Origin: Vibrio fortis
GTDB lineage: Bacteria > Pseudomonadota > Gammaproteobacteria > Enterobacterales > Vibrionaceae
Assembly: GCF_000695685.1 (NCBI RefSeq)
Contig: NZ_JFFR01000025.1
Coordinates: forward strand, 124,001 to 188,000
Length of the DNA: 64,000 nt
Direction of reading: 5' to 3'
Part shown: in pieces, positions 53,887 through 63,699 of the stretch
How the letters are laid out: each line of letters opens with the position of its first letter
How positions within the stretch are numbered: position 1 is the first letter of the stretch
Notes under the pieces: model-generated
Database searches by the model: none
Seen by the model: the letters and a program-made list of their open reading frames with translations, nothing else
Told to the model about the DNA's origin: nothing
Made by a program: the position numbers and the translations under genes

Positions 53887-55689
53887 TTAGTCGTTCTTAG
53901 TATAGAAACGTTGTAGCTCAGTCAGACCTTGCATCAACACAGGTAAGCGAGGACTCACGTCTTTCAAACGCTTGTAGTCTTTGTCGTAAAGCTTGTAGTT
54001 ACCAAACTTGTCGATAACCGTTGTCTGTTGTGTCGTAACCAGCGCAAGTTCACGAGAATCACCGGCTAAGATCCACTTACGCTTGCTCTCGTCGAATAGG
54101 TTACGGCCGCTACTGAAATCGTTCGGGTTAGAAGAAACGCCCAATAAATCTTGAAGCAAAGTGACAGATAGATCTAAATGACTAGAGCGGTGAGTGTACT
54201 CTGACGCCGTTTTACCTGGCCAATGCATAAACATAGGCACTTGAAGTTGGTAACGACTGTAGTTTGAGTTTGCACCCCAGCTGTTTGTTTTAGTCTCGTT
54301 AAACTCAGTACCGTGGTTTGAAGTGATGATCACAACGGTATTCTCAGTCAGTGACAATTCTTCAAGAGTTTGGTAAATCGTTTGTAGTTCATTGTCTGCC
54401 GCCATCGCTGATTTTTGATAGTCGGCAGTGAATCGCTCAACAGCACTGCGAGTTTCATTGCTGTCATTTTGGTAGTTGGTGAAATTATCCAGCGTTGTAA
54501 GTTCAATAAAGCTAAACCAAGGTGCGCCAGCTTCTGGAGATTGTACCCATTCAGACCAAGCATTAATGGCACTTTGATCATCGTAAGTCGCTGCACTCTC
54601 TTCTACATTTCTGCCTCGGAAGATGATTTCAGAGAACATTGCATCTTCAAAGTGATCGCCACTGAAGGCAGAGATACTGTAGTTGTGGTGTTCTAGAACG
54701 TCGAGTAATACCGCGTTCGAACCTTGTGATTTAATGCTGCTTGAGTAGCTGCTTGGTAGCCCATAGAACAGGCCGAAAATGCCATACATATCATTACTAG
54801 AGCTGTAATGATTGGTGAAGTTAATTCCTTCTTTGGCATACGCAAAGCTGTTTGGCATTACGTCGCTGTTCAGAGCATCAGCGCGCAGGTTATTTACGCT
54901 GACTAACAGAATGTTAAGGTCAGCACTGCGGCGGTTATATTGAATCTCTTCCAGTGGATAGCTAACAAGATCAACGTTGTCAGCATTCGCTTCGCGTCGC
55001 TCTAAGTACTCTTCACGGTCAAGTAAGCCGTGTTTCTCCATGAAGCTTTTCGCTGTCATAGGATAAGAGAGCGGGAAGTTCGCCTTTTGGCTGGTAATTG
55101 GGTTATAGAAGTACGCATCTGCCCAGATGTAGGTAAGATGGCTACTAATAAAACTTAAGAAAAACACGGCGGCAATAGGTCGGCCGACATGTTTGTGTGA
55201 AAGCTTGCGCTGCTTGCGCCATACCCACTCAGAAAGACCGAGTTGAAGCATGAAGATCAGCGGCATAACGATGAATAGATGCTGTAAGTCTGAACTAAAC
55301 GCAGTCTCTTCTTCGCTAAATAGTACCTCCCAAACGACAGGCGTCAGGTGGAGGTTAATGCTTTGATAGGTTTGAGTATCTATCAATAGAACAGTTAATC
55401 CGATTGTTGCGAAGCAAACGGCAACAAGTCGGAGTAACTTTCTTGACGGTAATATAAAGGTGAGTGGGAACAACACCAATAGGTAGAGAGCGAATACCAA
55501 AAAGCCAAAGTGGCCAACCCAAGAAACGGCCAGATAGAACTGTCCTAATAGAGTTTCGGGCCAAGCTGATTGAGTGATATAACGAGTACCGATCAACATC
55601 GCAGCAATGATGTTGAAAAATGCAAACCAGTGACCCCAACCAACTAGTCGAGATACACGATCGCTATATGAGTTTGCGCTGTCTACCAT
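53887..55689 (-). CDS. yejM: YejM/LapC/PbgA inner-membrane LPS regulator
   Basis: 600 residues. Five transmembrane helices in the first about 190 residues (DUF3413) and a periplasmic sulfatase-like domain from about 255 ('LNILLVSVNNLRADALNSDVMPNSFAYAKEGINFTNHYSSSNDMYGIFGLFYGLP'). In E. coli this protein senses LPS and blocks LapB-FtsH proteolysis of LpxC. Catalytic Cys/Ser of sulfatases is replaced, as in known YejM. Follows yejL on the same strand. Confidence 0.93.
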   Translation of the reverse strand: MVDSANSYSDRVSRLVGWGHWFAFFNIIAAMLIGTRYITQSAWPETLLGQFYLAVSWVGHFGFLVFALYLLVLFPLTFILPSRKLLRLVAVCFATIGLTVLLIDTQTYQSINLHLTPVVWEVLFSEEETAFSSDLQHLFIVMPLIFMLQLGLSEWVWRKQRKLSHKHVGRPIAAVFFLSFISSHLTYIWADAYFYNPITSQKANFPLSYPMTAKSFMEKHGLLDREEYLERREANADNVDLVSYPLEEIQYNRRSADLNILLVSVNNLRADALNSDVMPNSFAYAKEGINFTNHYSSSNDMYGIFGLFYGLPSSYSSSIKSQGSNAVLLDVLEHHNYSISAFSGDHFEDAMFSEIIFRGRNVEESAATYDDQSAINAWSEWVQSPEAGAPWFSFIELTTLDNFTNYQNDSNETRSAVERFTADYQKSAMAADNELQTIYQTLEELSLTENTVVIITSNHGTEFNETKTNSWGANSNYSRYQLQVPMFMHWPGKTASEYTHRSSHLDLSVTLLQDLLGVSSNPNDFSSGRNLFDESKRKWILAGDSRELALVTTQQTTVIDKFGNYKLYDKDYKRLKDVSPRLPVLMQGLTELQRFYTKND

Positions 55690-55717
55690 TTATTATTCTT
55701 TTATCCGTCAGTCTATC

Positions 55718-55945
55718 TTAGTGAGACTTCTTTTCGTCAAGCGAAGAGATTAGTGCCTCGGCAAATTTTTCAGCAATTCCTTTGCGTTGTGAAGCAGCAA
55801 CGTTCTGATTTAAGACATTGGTTGCGATATTTCCGGCGATCATCAGTGAAAGTTCTGGTGAAGCTTTGTGCTTAGACAGTACAGCACCTACTTCAGCTAG
55901 GATGTTTTCAACTTGTTCATCTGTGTATTTAGATATAATCGGCAT
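55718..55945 (-). CDS. yejL: YejL family protein (DUF1414)
   Basis: 75 residues, '[63 protein letters not shown]', the DUF1414 signature. Small cytoplasmic helical protein, function unknown. Upstream of yejM by 28 bases and divergent from yejK, exactly as in E. coli. Confidence 0.92.
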   Translation of the reverse strand: MPIISKYTDEQVENILAEVGAVLSKHKASPELSLMIAGNIATNVLNQNVAASQRKGIAEKFAEALISSLDEKKSH

Positions 55946-56029
55946 AAGGACTCTAATAATGATAGTAAAAGCGGCTTATGATAACCTACAATTCACGACA
56001 ACTGAAACCTGAACGATAATATTTTCACT

Positions 56030-57034
56030 ATGAGCCTTCATCTTTCCAACGTAATTTTACACCAGCTGAGCAAGAACGATCAGGATGAACTGATTGTTAA
56101 CTTCCGTGCTGAGTCTCTCGACAACGATGCTTCATCTGAAAGCTTAGTGGCTGAACTGCATCGCGTTTTTAACTCAAAACCTGGCAAAGGGTTTGGTGCA
56201 TTTAAGTCCGACAGCGAATTTCAACAGTGGTTGCATGAACTTCGTAAAGGCGAGACAAATTTCTACGATTTCTCACAAAAAAGTGCTCAACGTCTGAAAG
56301 AAGAGCTTTCAAAATACCCATTTGCTGATGAAGGTACGTTGGTTTTAGCAGAATATCAGTCGTTGGCGACAGATTACCTATTCATCGGTCTGCTGCCATC
56401 AAACCAAAGCCTTAAAGTCACCGAAGGCCTTGATATCAGCGCAACAGACTACCTAGATATCTCGAAGATGGACATTGCGGCTCGTCTTGATCTATCGACA
56501 TACGAAACGGATAAAGAGTCGAATCGCTACCTTGCATACATTAAAGGTCGTGTTGGCCGTAAAGTGGCAGACTTCTTTCTAGACTTTTTACAAGCTGAAG
56601 TAGGTTTGGATGCAAAGCAACAAAACCAAGTACTGATGCAAGCAGTAGAAGACTTTGTTTCCGACTCTAAGCTTGAGAAAGAAGAAGCGATCAGCTACAA
56701 GAAACAGGTAGCTGATTACTGCAACGAACAGTTGAAAGCGGGGGATGAGGTTCAGGTTCGTGAGCTTTCTGGAGAGCTTCCTCCAAGCACAGACGGTACC
56801 AGCTTTTTAGATTACACCAGCGAACAGGGGTATGATCTTGAAGAGAGTTTCCCTGCTGATCGCGCGACAATGCGTAAACTGACCAAGTTTGTTGGCGCTG
56901 GTGGCGGCTTGAACGTGAGTTTTGACAGCCTGCTGCTTGGCGAGCGTATTTTTTACGATCCGGAAACAGACACACTGACGATCAAAGGTACACCACCAAA
57001 CTTACGTGATCAGTTGACTAGAAATAAGTCATAG
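56030..57034 (+). CDS. yejK: Nucleoid-associated protein YejK (NdpA)
   Basis: 334 residues, matching E. coli YejK/NdpA (335). 'LSNVILHQLSKNDQDELIVNFRAESLDND' opening and 'YKKQVADYCNEQL...VQVRELSGELP' near 240. Nucleoid-associated, binds DNA and topoisomerase IV/gyrase. Divergent from yejL; the conserved neighbourhood supports the call. Confidence 0.93.
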   Translation: MSLHLSNVILHQLSKNDQDELIVNFRAESLDNDASSESLVAELHRVFNSKPGKGFGAFKSDSEFQQWLHELRKGETNFYDFSQKSAQRLKEELSKYPFADEGTLVLAEYQSLATDYLFIGLLPSNQSLKVTEGLDISATDYLDISKMDIAARLDLSTYETDKESNRYLAYIKGRVGRKVADFFLDFLQAEVGLDAKQQNQVLMQAVEDFVSDSKLEKEEAISYKKQVADYCNEQLKAGDEVQVRELSGELPPSTDGTSFLDYTSEQGYDLEESFPADRATMRKLTKFVGAGGGLNVSFDSLLLGERIFYDPETDTLTIKGTPPNLRDQLTRNKS

Positions 57035-57047
57035 AGTTAAGTTAACA

Positions 57048-57076
57048 ATGAGTGGCAGCAGGACGCTGCTACTCAT
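57048..57076 (+). terminator. Hairpin after yejK
   Basis: 12-bp stem ATGAGTGGCAGC/GCTGCTACTCAT, loop AGGAC; the following sequence is only mildly T-rich, so termination strength is uncertain. Confidence 0.55.
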
Positions 57077-57148
57077 ACTTGTTTGGGGTTATGTTGCCCT
57101 AATCGATATCTGTCTCGTCGAATCATTGGATCACAACAAGGAATGTCG

Positions 57149-58624
57149 ATGGAATTATCTGTGACCCCACAACCCACGATTAAGCGTTCAACGAAAATCA
57201 TCGCTTTGGTTTTGATTGCCTGGCTTATTCCTACTTTGATGCTACTCAGCCTAAGCCGTGCCTATAACCAGTCATTAGAACAGATTGAAGAACTCGGCAT
57301 TCGTGTTACTGAACTTAGGCAGTCACTCTACTTTTCAGAGCCGCTTCGTGTCTCAAGGATTAACGACATGGCACTCGATGCTCAACTCGTTTATTCGCTA
57401 AGACTGCAAGTTGAATCCGATTACAAAAATGCTTGGATTCGCCCAGACGTGAATCAACTGCTCTATGTTGTTGACCAGTTTCTAGAGAAATTTAACGAGT
57501 TTACTCCGATAGAGAGCCAAGTTCAGTATCTGGTCGATGATATAAAGGCGTTGCGCGGCGATCCAAATACTTCAGCGCAAATGCTGCCACTGCTAAACCA
57601 ATTTGGCACCGTGGTGTTCCAAGCTATGTACTCTGAAAATCATACATCTTCATCGATTTATCGCGCTTTCGATGCGATTTTAGAACAGTCCTATCAATTA
57701 GAGGAAGATGAACAAGATGCGCTGCAACAACTGCTCGCGGACGCATCGTCATTGCTAGGAAATTACGCTCAGCTCAATTACTTGGTTGATAGAATCAAGA
57801 AGAACTCAGTCAGCGAGCAGATCATCGCTCTAGAAAACCAATACCACTCTGGTCAGTTTTATATGCTGATATCATTGGCTTTTTTAAGTGCTCTCGCTTT
57901 TTGTTGTCTGGCTTTTGCACGGCTTAAATCGCACGCAACAGTTGTAAATGATCATGAACAACCTCTGCATTCAGACAGCGAACCTACAGAAAGCCAATCC
58001 ACAGCGAATGACAATCAGGTAAGCTCTTCGTTTACTTCAGAGTCTCTAGATCAAAAAGATCACTTTGAAAGTCACTCGATCTCCGTTGAAAACCAGAACA
58101 TGCCAGTACCTGAAAAAACGATTGTTGAAGTACCATCAAATAGTATGAATTCTGTCAGCGCGGATGCTTCAACTACTAATAACTCACCATCTGATTTGGC
58201 TGCGGATTCAGCTACTGTAGACATGAACAACGTGGTTCCACTGCAGCAGAAAGAAGAGAGCAATGCATCCGTTGATTTGGACGACGACAAGCCTGTCATT
58301 GATATTGATGAGATGCTTGAAACTCTAGATGGCGATCATGAGTCGGTGGTTTTGCTACTGAACGTGTTTGTAGAAGATCATGCCAATGACTTCAATAAGT
58401 TCATGGAGCTTAAAACTGACGATGAAGTGACGGCTGCTCGCGTTGTACACAGCTTAAAAGGTGTCGCAGGGAGTATTAAAGCATCAAGGCTTGCTGCCAT
58501 TTCGACGAGTGTTGAAGCTAAGATGAAGCAGTCCAAGCCAATAGAAGATAGCGATCTACAAGAACTGGAATTAGCTATCGGCGCGACTGTCGAAGCAGCG
58601 AGAGACCATTTAGCAAAACACTGA
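57149..58624 (+). CDS. Membrane-anchored HPt phosphotransfer protein
   Basis: 491 residues. TM1 at about 16-38, a helical periplasmic region of about 190 residues (IEELGIRVTELRQSLYFSEPLRVSRIND...), TM2 around 240-260 (FYMLISLAFLSALAFCCLAFA), a long Ser/Asn/Glu-rich linker and a C-terminal HPt domain with phospho-acceptor His434 in 'ARVVHSLKGVAGSIKA'. No kinase or receiver domain in the protein or next to it, so it is an orphan relay element. The first about 260 residues resemble sensor-like periplasmic helical bundles. ATG 57149 has AAGGA six bases upstream. Confidence 0.8.
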   Translation: MELSVTPQPTIKRSTKIIALVLIAWLIPTLMLLSLSRAYNQSLEQIEELGIRVTELRQSLYFSEPLRVSRINDMALDAQLVYSLRLQVESDYKNAWIRPDVNQLLYVVDQFLEKFNEFTPIESQVQYLVDDIKALRGDPNTSAQMLPLLNQFGTVVFQAMYSENHTSSSIYRAFDAILEQSYQLEEDEQDALQQLLADASSLLGNYAQLNYLVDRIKKNSVSEQIIALENQYHSGQFYMLISLAFLSALAFCCLAFARLKSHATVVNDHEQPLHSDSEPTESQSTANDNQVSSSFTSESLDQKDHFESHSISVENQNMPVPEKTIVEVPSNSMNSVSADASTTNNSPSDLAADSATVDMNNVVPLQQKEESNASVDLDDDKPVIDIDEMLETLDGDHESVVLLLNVFVEDHANDFNKFMELKTDDEVTAARVVHSLKGVAGSIKASRLAAISTSVEAKMKQSKPIEDSDLQELELAIGATVEAARDHLAKH

Positions 58625-58637
58625 TAAACCAACCTCT

Positions 58638-58678
58638 ATAAAAAAGAGCAACGACACTAGGTGTGGTTGCTCTTTTTT
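58638..58678. terminator. Bidirectional terminator, HPt gene and nhaC
   Basis: AAAAAAGAGCAAC/GTTGCTCTTTTTT stem between convergent genes. Confidence 0.85.
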
Positions 58679-58699
58679 CTATTTGAGTACTATAGAGAT

Positions 58700-60136
58700 T
58701 TAAGCTTGCTGCTTGTTTAACTCTAGCGCTTCTTCAGCTTCAACTGCAGGTGCTGTAGGTTCACATTTATCAACGAACCAACCCATGTAAGAGGTTACGA
58801 TGGTTACGATGATACAGATAAAGCTCAGCCACATGAACGGAGCATAAGATAGGGTCGCAACGCCCAGAATACTCGCCATGTAGATGCCGTTATCACTCCA
58901 AGGAACCATACCTGATGTAAGGGTGCCGCCAAACTCAGCGTTACGTGATAGGTTCTTACGTTGGTAATCTAGACGGTCGTAGTTCTTCGCACAGATTTTT
59001 GGAGTAAGAATTAGAGATACGTACATTGCAGAACCAAATACGTTACCCATGAAAGCCGTACCAATCGTGCTGGTGGCTAGTGAGCCTGCGCTGTTTACGC
59101 GGCGCTCAAACACTTTTGCGATTGTCTCAAGTACGCCCACCTTATCAAGCAAACCACCAAAGCCTAAACCAAACACAATGACGGCTACTGAACCAAGCAT
59201 TGAAGACATGCCACCGCGGTTCAAGATTGAATCAATAAACTCAACACCAGAAGAGATAGAGAACGGAGCCCAAGCCGTGTTAAACGCCGTTAGGAAATCG
59301 ATCTCTTGAATCATCACTGCCCAGATAATACCAAGCAGAGAACCAAAGCTGATCACCGGGAATGAAGGCATGCGGAACGCGAGCAGGCCTAATACGATTA
59401 GAACAGGAACGAAAGAGTAAGGGGTAATGTAAAACTGTACTTCCATCGCTTTGATAACAGATTCAACTTGGCTCATGTCTACGTTACCTGCGTAGTGGAA
59501 GCCAAACGCTGTAAACATAATACCCGTGATGATGTAACTGATCAGAGCAACTGGCAGCATACCTTTAATATGCTCGACCACTTCTACGTTAGACATTGAG
59601 GAAGCAAGGATTACTGAGTCAGACAGTGGAGACATCTTGTCACCAAAGTAACAACCTGAAAGTACTGCACCTGCAGTAATTGGAGCAGGAACACCTAGAC
59701 CTTGACCAATACCCATCATCGCAATACCTGCAGTACCCGCAGCGCCCCACGAAGTGCCAGTTGCGAGTGCAGTTAATGAACAGATGATCATTGTTGCTAG
59801 CAGGAAGATCGATGGGTGAATCGCTTTCAAACCGTAGTAGATAATGGTCGGAACAATACCGCCAGAGATCCATGTACCAACTAAAGCACCTACCGCTAAA
59901 AGTATTAAAACAGCACCTAAGCCATTGGAGATCCCATTGAGCGCTGCTTTTTCTAAGTCTTTGTATTGATGGCCTAGTCGAATACCTAAAACCATGATGA
60001 TAAACCAACCGATGTACAGCGCGAGTTGGATAGGAAGATCAAGCTTCGCTGTAAAAGAAAACGCGAGGGACAAAAATAGCCCTAACGAAATGAAAACCTG
60101 CATCAAGTTCGGTAGGCGAGTTTTACTCTGCTGCAT
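58700..60136 (-). CDS. nhaC: NhaC-family Na+/H+ antiporter
   Basis: 478 residues, about 12 transmembrane helices. 'LGHQYKDLEKAALNGISNGLGAVLILLAVGALVGTWISGGIVPTIIYYGL' and 'TGTSWGAAGTAGIAMMGIGQGLGVPAPITAGAVLSGCYFGDKMSPLSDSVILASSMSNVEV' are typical NhaC motifs. Exchanges sodium for protons, relevant to a marine organism. Substrate could be other cation-coupled solutes; NhaC is the best family call. Confidence 0.9.
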   Translation of the reverse strand: MQQSKTRLPNLMQVFISLGLFLSLAFSFTAKLDLPIQLALYIGWFIIMVLGIRLGHQYKDLEKAALNGISNGLGAVLILLAVGALVGTWISGGIVPTIIYYGLKAIHPSIFLLATMIICSLTALATGTSWGAAGTAGIAMMGIGQGLGVPAPITAGAVLSGCYFGDKMSPLSDSVILASSMSNVEVVEHIKGMLPVALISYIITGIMFTAFGFHYAGNVDMSQVESVIKAMEVQFYITPYSFVPVLIVLGLLAFRMPSFPVISFGSLLGIIWAVMIQEIDFLTAFNTAWAPFSISSGVEFIDSILNRGGMSSMLGSVAVIVFGLGFGGLLDKVGVLETIAKVFERRVNSAGSLATSTIGTAFMGNVFGSAMYVSLILTPKICAKNYDRLDYQRKNLSRNAEFGGTLTSGMVPWSDNGIYMASILGVATLSYAPFMWLSFICIIVTIVTSYMGWFVDKCEPTAPAVEAEEALELNKQQA

Positions 60137-60179
60137 AAAAGCCTCTTATTATTTCGAGCATTATAGTGCTTCGTTATAG

Positions 60180-60643
60180 TGTGGGGTACGAATTGGACAC
60201 TACATTAATTGGATGATTATATCGAAAAATAAGCCAATAGTTGTGATATTTGACTATTTATAGTCTTATTTTTAGTATCAAAACCTAAATATTTGTTAAT
60301 TTAATGATTTGATAATGTTGATTTTTGTTGCACGTTGTTTTCGCCTTGTGAATGATTGTTTTGTTTATTGGCGATGTTGTAGTTATAAGTGCTGATTGGA
60401 ATTTGTTCGCATTGGTTTTAATTTGAGCTGAATGGCAGTTTAAAAGCCTTCAAAAGGAGATTTGGCGTGTGTTTTCTGTACTTTAGTTAGGTTAAACCAA
60501 GATCAGATAACTCGCAGATTTATCCCGTTCACTGAAAAGAAACGAAAAAGTTACACTTTTTGACAAAAAGCGCTTGAGTTCTGTTACTGAAAAACTTATA
60601 GATGGAGGAAAGCAATTTAATTTTTATACATGGAGAGTTCGAG
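60180..60643. other. nhaC-asd divergent region
   Basis: 464 bases, AT-rich, no gene. It holds the asd promoter at 60560-60588. I looked for a lysine riboswitch, expected upstream of some lysine-pathway genes, and saw none. Confidence 0.6.
60560..60588 (+). promoter_or_regulatory. asd promoter
   Basis: TTGACA (60560-60565), 17-base spacer, GTTACT (60583-60588). Perfect -35, weak -10. Confidence 0.55.
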
Positions 60644-61762
60644 ATGAGAGTAGGTCTAGTTGGTTGGCGTGGTATGGTCGGTTCTGTACTAATGCAACGT
60701 ATGGTTGAAGAGCGTGACTTCGACCTGATTGAACCTGTTTATTACAGTACATCTCAAATCGGTATCCCAGCCCCTGTTCTTGGTGGTAAAGATGCGGGTT
60801 TACTGCAAGACGCATTTGACATTGATAGCTTAAAACAGCTTGATGCTGTGATCACATGTCAAGGCGGCGACTACACATCAAAAGTTTACCCAGCACTGCG
60901 TCAAGCAGGTTGGAAAGGTTACTGGATTGATGCAGCTTCAACTCTACGTATGGATGCTGACTCTATCATTACTCTTGATCCTGTTAACTTGGCGCAAATC
61001 CAACAAGGCATTCACGGCGGCACCAACACGTTTGTTGGCGGTAACTGTACTGTGAGCCTGATGCTTATGGCACTGGGTGGTCTTTACGAAAAAGGCATGG
61101 TTGAGTGGATGAGCGCAATGACGTACCAAGCCGCTTCTGGTGCAGGTGCGAAGAACATGCGTGAGCTTATCTCACAAATGGGCGTGATCAACGACAGTGT
61201 AAGCTCTGAACTTGCTAACCCAGCGAGCTCCATTCTTGATATCGACAAGAAAGTAGCGGACACAATTCGTTCAGAATCTTTCCCTACTGACCAATTCGGT
61301 GCGCCTCTTGCTGGCTCGCTAATCCCATGGATCGATGTGAAGCGTGAAAACGGTCAGAGCAAAGAAGAGTGGAAAGCGGGCGTTGAAGCGAACAAGATCT
61401 TAGGCCTAGATGGTCAACCGATTCCAATCGATGGTACTTGTGTACGTATCGGTGCAATGCGTTGTCACGCTCAAGCGCTGACTATCAAGCTTAAGCAAGA
61501 CGTTCCAATGGACGAAATCGAAGAGATCATTGCAACGCACAATGATTGGGTTAAAGTGATCCCTAACGACCGTGATATCACAGCTCAAGAGCTAACGCCG
61601 GCGAAAGTAACAGGTACTATGTCTGTGCCAGTAGGTCGTCTACGTAAGATGTCTATGGGTAACGACTTCCTAAATGCATTCACAGTAGGTGACCAACTAC
61701 TATGGGGTGCAGCAGAACCTCTACGTCGTACTCTACGCATCATCCTTGCTGAGAAGGCGTAA
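60644..61762 (+). CDS. asd: Aspartate-semialdehyde dehydrogenase
   Basis: 372 residues (E. coli Asd 367). NADP-binding '[18 protein letters not shown]', catalytic Cys135 in '[15 protein letters not shown]', and '[19 protein letters not shown]'. Makes aspartate semialdehyde for lysine, diaminopimelate, threonine and methionine synthesis. ATG 60644 by homology; frame to 60602 is leader. Confidence 0.97.
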   Translation: MRVGLVGWRGMVGSVLMQRMVEERDFDLIEPVYYSTSQIGIPAPVLGGKDAGLLQDAFDIDSLKQLDAVITCQGGDYTSKVYPALRQAGWKGYWIDAASTLRMDADSIITLDPVNLAQIQQGIHGGTNTFVGGNCTVSLMLMALGGLYEKGMVEWMSAMTYQAASGAGAKNMRELISQMGVINDSVSSELANPASSILDIDKKVADTIRSESFPTDQFGAPLAGSLIPWIDVKRENGQSKEEWKAGVEANKILGLDGQPIPIDGTCVRIGAMRCHAQALTIKLKQDVPMDEIEEIIATHNDWVKVIPNDRDITAQELTPAKVTGTMSVPVGRLRKMSMGNDFLNAFTVGDQLLWGAAEPLRRTLRIILAEKA

Positions 61763-61800
61763 TCGGTAAGATTACTTAAGCTCTAAGAGTCAAGAAATTG

Positions 61801-61833
61801 AAAAGGGTTGACGATATACGTCAACCCTTTTTA
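61801..61833 (+). terminator. asd terminator
   Basis: AAAAGGGTTGACG/CGTCAACCCTTTT hairpin with T-run. Confidence 0.9.
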
Positions 61834-61880
61834 GTTTTTGATATCTCGTTGTTCGGCACCAAACCTGCTCTTAAATCCCT

Positions 61881-62052
61881 TCGCATCTTGCTATCCGAAT
61901 CTAGTATCTGTTCCTAAATCTTTTCGCATCTTGCTATCCGAATCTAGTATCTGTTCCTAAATCTTTTCGCATCTCGCTACCCGAATCTAGTATCTGCTCC
62001 TAAATCTTTTCGCATCTCGCCACCCGAATCCCGTATCTGCTCCTAAAACTAT
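61881..62052. repeat. 43-bp tandem repeat array (minisatellite)
   Basis: Four units starting with TCGCATCTTGCTATCCGAAT at 61881, 61924, 61967 and 62010, period 43 bases, with a decayed fifth partial unit to about 62070. Units 1-2 are almost identical; later ones carry substitutions. It lies immediately 3' of the potassium channel stop codon (read leftward) and after the asd terminator. No spacers, so not CRISPR. Confidence 0.9.
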
Positions 62053-62071
62053 TCGAATCTCGCATCTGCTC

Positions 62072-62914
62072 TTAGTTATCCTCAACCACAACTCGCTTAT
62101 CAGGATCAGCCAACTCGCTGCCACAATGCTTACAATGGAGAGCATCTGAATCGTGGCCTGAGCGATTGCAGTTTGGACACTTCACTAGCTCTTTATGTGC
62201 ATTCATTTCATTACTCAGTTCAGCGGTAATAATGCCTGTTGGTACTGCCAGAATTGAGTAACCCAAAAGCATGGTCAGTGACGCAATAGCTTTTCCGAGT
62301 ACCGTCTGAGGAACGATATCGCCATAGCCAACGGTTGTGATGGTTACGATCGCCCAATAAATGCTTTGTGGAATGCTGGTGAAGCCATTATCCGGCCCTT
62401 CGATAACAAAGATGAGCGAGCCAAAAATGGTTACCAAGATACCCACGGTACTAAAGAAGATCAGAATCTTACGCCTTGCATGTAATAGCGAGCGCAAGAG
62501 GATGTTGGAGTCCTGCAGATAGCGAACCAACTTTAGGATGCGGAAAATGCGCATCACACGAAGCAGCCTGATCACGCCCATAAACGATGCCCCCGGAAAG
62601 AGTATCGCTAGATAGGTTGGTAAAATCGCAAGCAGGTCGACCACACCATAGAAGCTGGTGGCGTAGGATTTAGGTTTTGGTGAGCAATACAGCCTCAATA
62701 GATACTCAATTGTAAACAGTGCCGTAAAGGTGTACTCAATATAGCGTAGCTCTTGTGACCACGCCGTCATTACGTTAGGCAGTGACTCGAGAATCAAAAC
62801 CACTAAAGACGCAATAATGGCAATGATCAACGAGATATCAAAGATACGCCCCGCTCGGGTATGTGTACCAAAAATGATGACATAGAGATGATGCTTAAGA
62901 GAGTGTCGAGGCAT
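62072..62914 (-). CDS. Voltage-gated potassium channel with C-terminal zinc ribbon
   Basis: 280 residues, Kv-like: S1-S4 with voltage-sensor arginines 'RLLRVMRIFRILKLVRYLQ', pore helix and selectivity filter TVGYGD. After S6 comes a short tail with 'KCPNCNRSGHDSDALHCKHCGSEL', two CxxC pairs that form a zinc ribbon. Conducts K+; physiological role not clear. Its stop is directly followed by the 43-bp repeats. Confidence 0.92.
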   Translation of the reverse strand: MPRHSLKHHLYVIIFGTHTRAGRIFDISLIIAIIASLVVLILESLPNVMTAWSQELRYIEYTFTALFTIEYLLRLYCSPKPKSYATSFYGVVDLLAILPTYLAILFPGASFMGVIRLLRVMRIFRILKLVRYLQDSNILLRSLLHARRKILIFFSTVGILVTIFGSLIFVIEGPDNGFTSIPQSIYWAIVTITTVGYGDIVPQTVLGKAIASLTMLLGYSILAVPTGIITAELSNEMNAHKELVKCPNCNRSGHDSDALHCKHCGSELADPDKRVVVEDN

Positions 62915-62965
62915 GGTTGTAAAAATGTGCTTATTGTAATGACTTGGTAAACATCATACTCGGTT

Positions 62966-63007
62966 GAAATAAATGAGGCGAGTGAAAGCCTGTGCTTTAC
63001 TCGCCTC
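62966..63007 (-). terminator. ychE terminator
   Basis: Stem GAGGCGAGT-AAAGC/GCTTT-ACTCGCCTC with AT-rich tail on the minus strand, 38 bases after the ychE stop. Confidence 0.7.
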
Positions 63008-63044
63008 GATAGCGTTTTTTAGCGTCGGTTAAACGTTTTCTTTA

Positions 63045-63683
63045 TTACGCTAAACCTGGGAATAAGTTGCGAAGACCGTTAGCAATGAACTCGATACCCA
63101 GTGCACCAAGAATCAGACCCATGATACGCGTGATCACGTTGATGCCTGTTTGGCCTAGGAAGCGCACAATCACGGGTGCAGAACGGAACAGTAGCCATGA
63201 ACAGGTTGCAAAAGCGACGATGCTGATGCCAATACCTACAGTATCAATGGCCGCTGGGTAGCGAGAACCGTAAACAATGGTTGAACTGATCGCACCTGGA
63301 CCTGCCATGAGCGGCATCGCAAGAGGTACTACACCAATTTGCTCTCTGCTCACGTATTCTGACTTCTCTTGTTTGTTCTGCTTATCTTCACCCAATTTAC
63401 CGCTCATCATTGAAAACGCGATGCTAAGAAGCAGTAAACCACCGGCTACTCGGAACGAGTCCAAAGAGATGCTGAACATGTCTAATAGCATTTGTCCTGC
63501 GACTAACGACACAATCAATATAACCGCTACAGCGACGTTAGCCTGTAATGCAGTTCGATTCCTCTCTTCAGGCGGCATATGTGCCGTGAGAGAAACGAAT
63601 ACAGGCATGATACCAATAGGGTTTACAGCAGCGACAAGCCCAAGGAAGAATTGCAGAAATATTGCGAGTTCTAAACCTTGCAT
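63045..63683 (-). CDS. ychE: MarC-family membrane protein YchE
   Basis: 212 residues, six transmembrane helices. Very close to E. coli YchE: 'MMSGKLGEDKQNKQEKSE', 'IGVVPLAMPLMAGPGAISSTIVYGSRY' and 'RFLGQTGINVITRIMGLILGALGIEFI'. MarC/YchE proteins are proposed small-molecule transporters (NAAT); the substrate is not settled. In E. coli ychE is next to adhE, so the divergent gene beyond the window is probably adhE. Confidence 0.92.
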   Translation of the reverse strand: MQGLELAIFLQFFLGLVAAVNPIGIMPVFVSLTAHMPPEERNRTALQANVAVAVILIVSLVAGQMLLDMFSISLDSFRVAGGLLLLSIAFSMMSGKLGEDKQNKQEKSEYVSREQIGVVPLAMPLMAGPGAISSTIVYGSRYPAAIDTVGIGISIVAFATCSWLLFRSAPVIVRFLGQTGINVITRIMGLILGALGIEFIANGLRNLFPGLA

Positions 63684-63699
63684 GAGAGCGATCTCCAGT

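Noticed and set aside
59640-60008. Leftward frame of 122 codons inside nhaC
   Set aside because: Alternative-frame shadow; nhaC motifs are unambiguous.
60180-60643. Lysine riboswitch upstream of asd
   Set aside because: No recognisable L-box core or terminator hairpin before the start codon.
61881-62070. CRISPR array
   Set aside because: The 43-bp units are directly contiguous with no variable spacers and no cas genes nearby.
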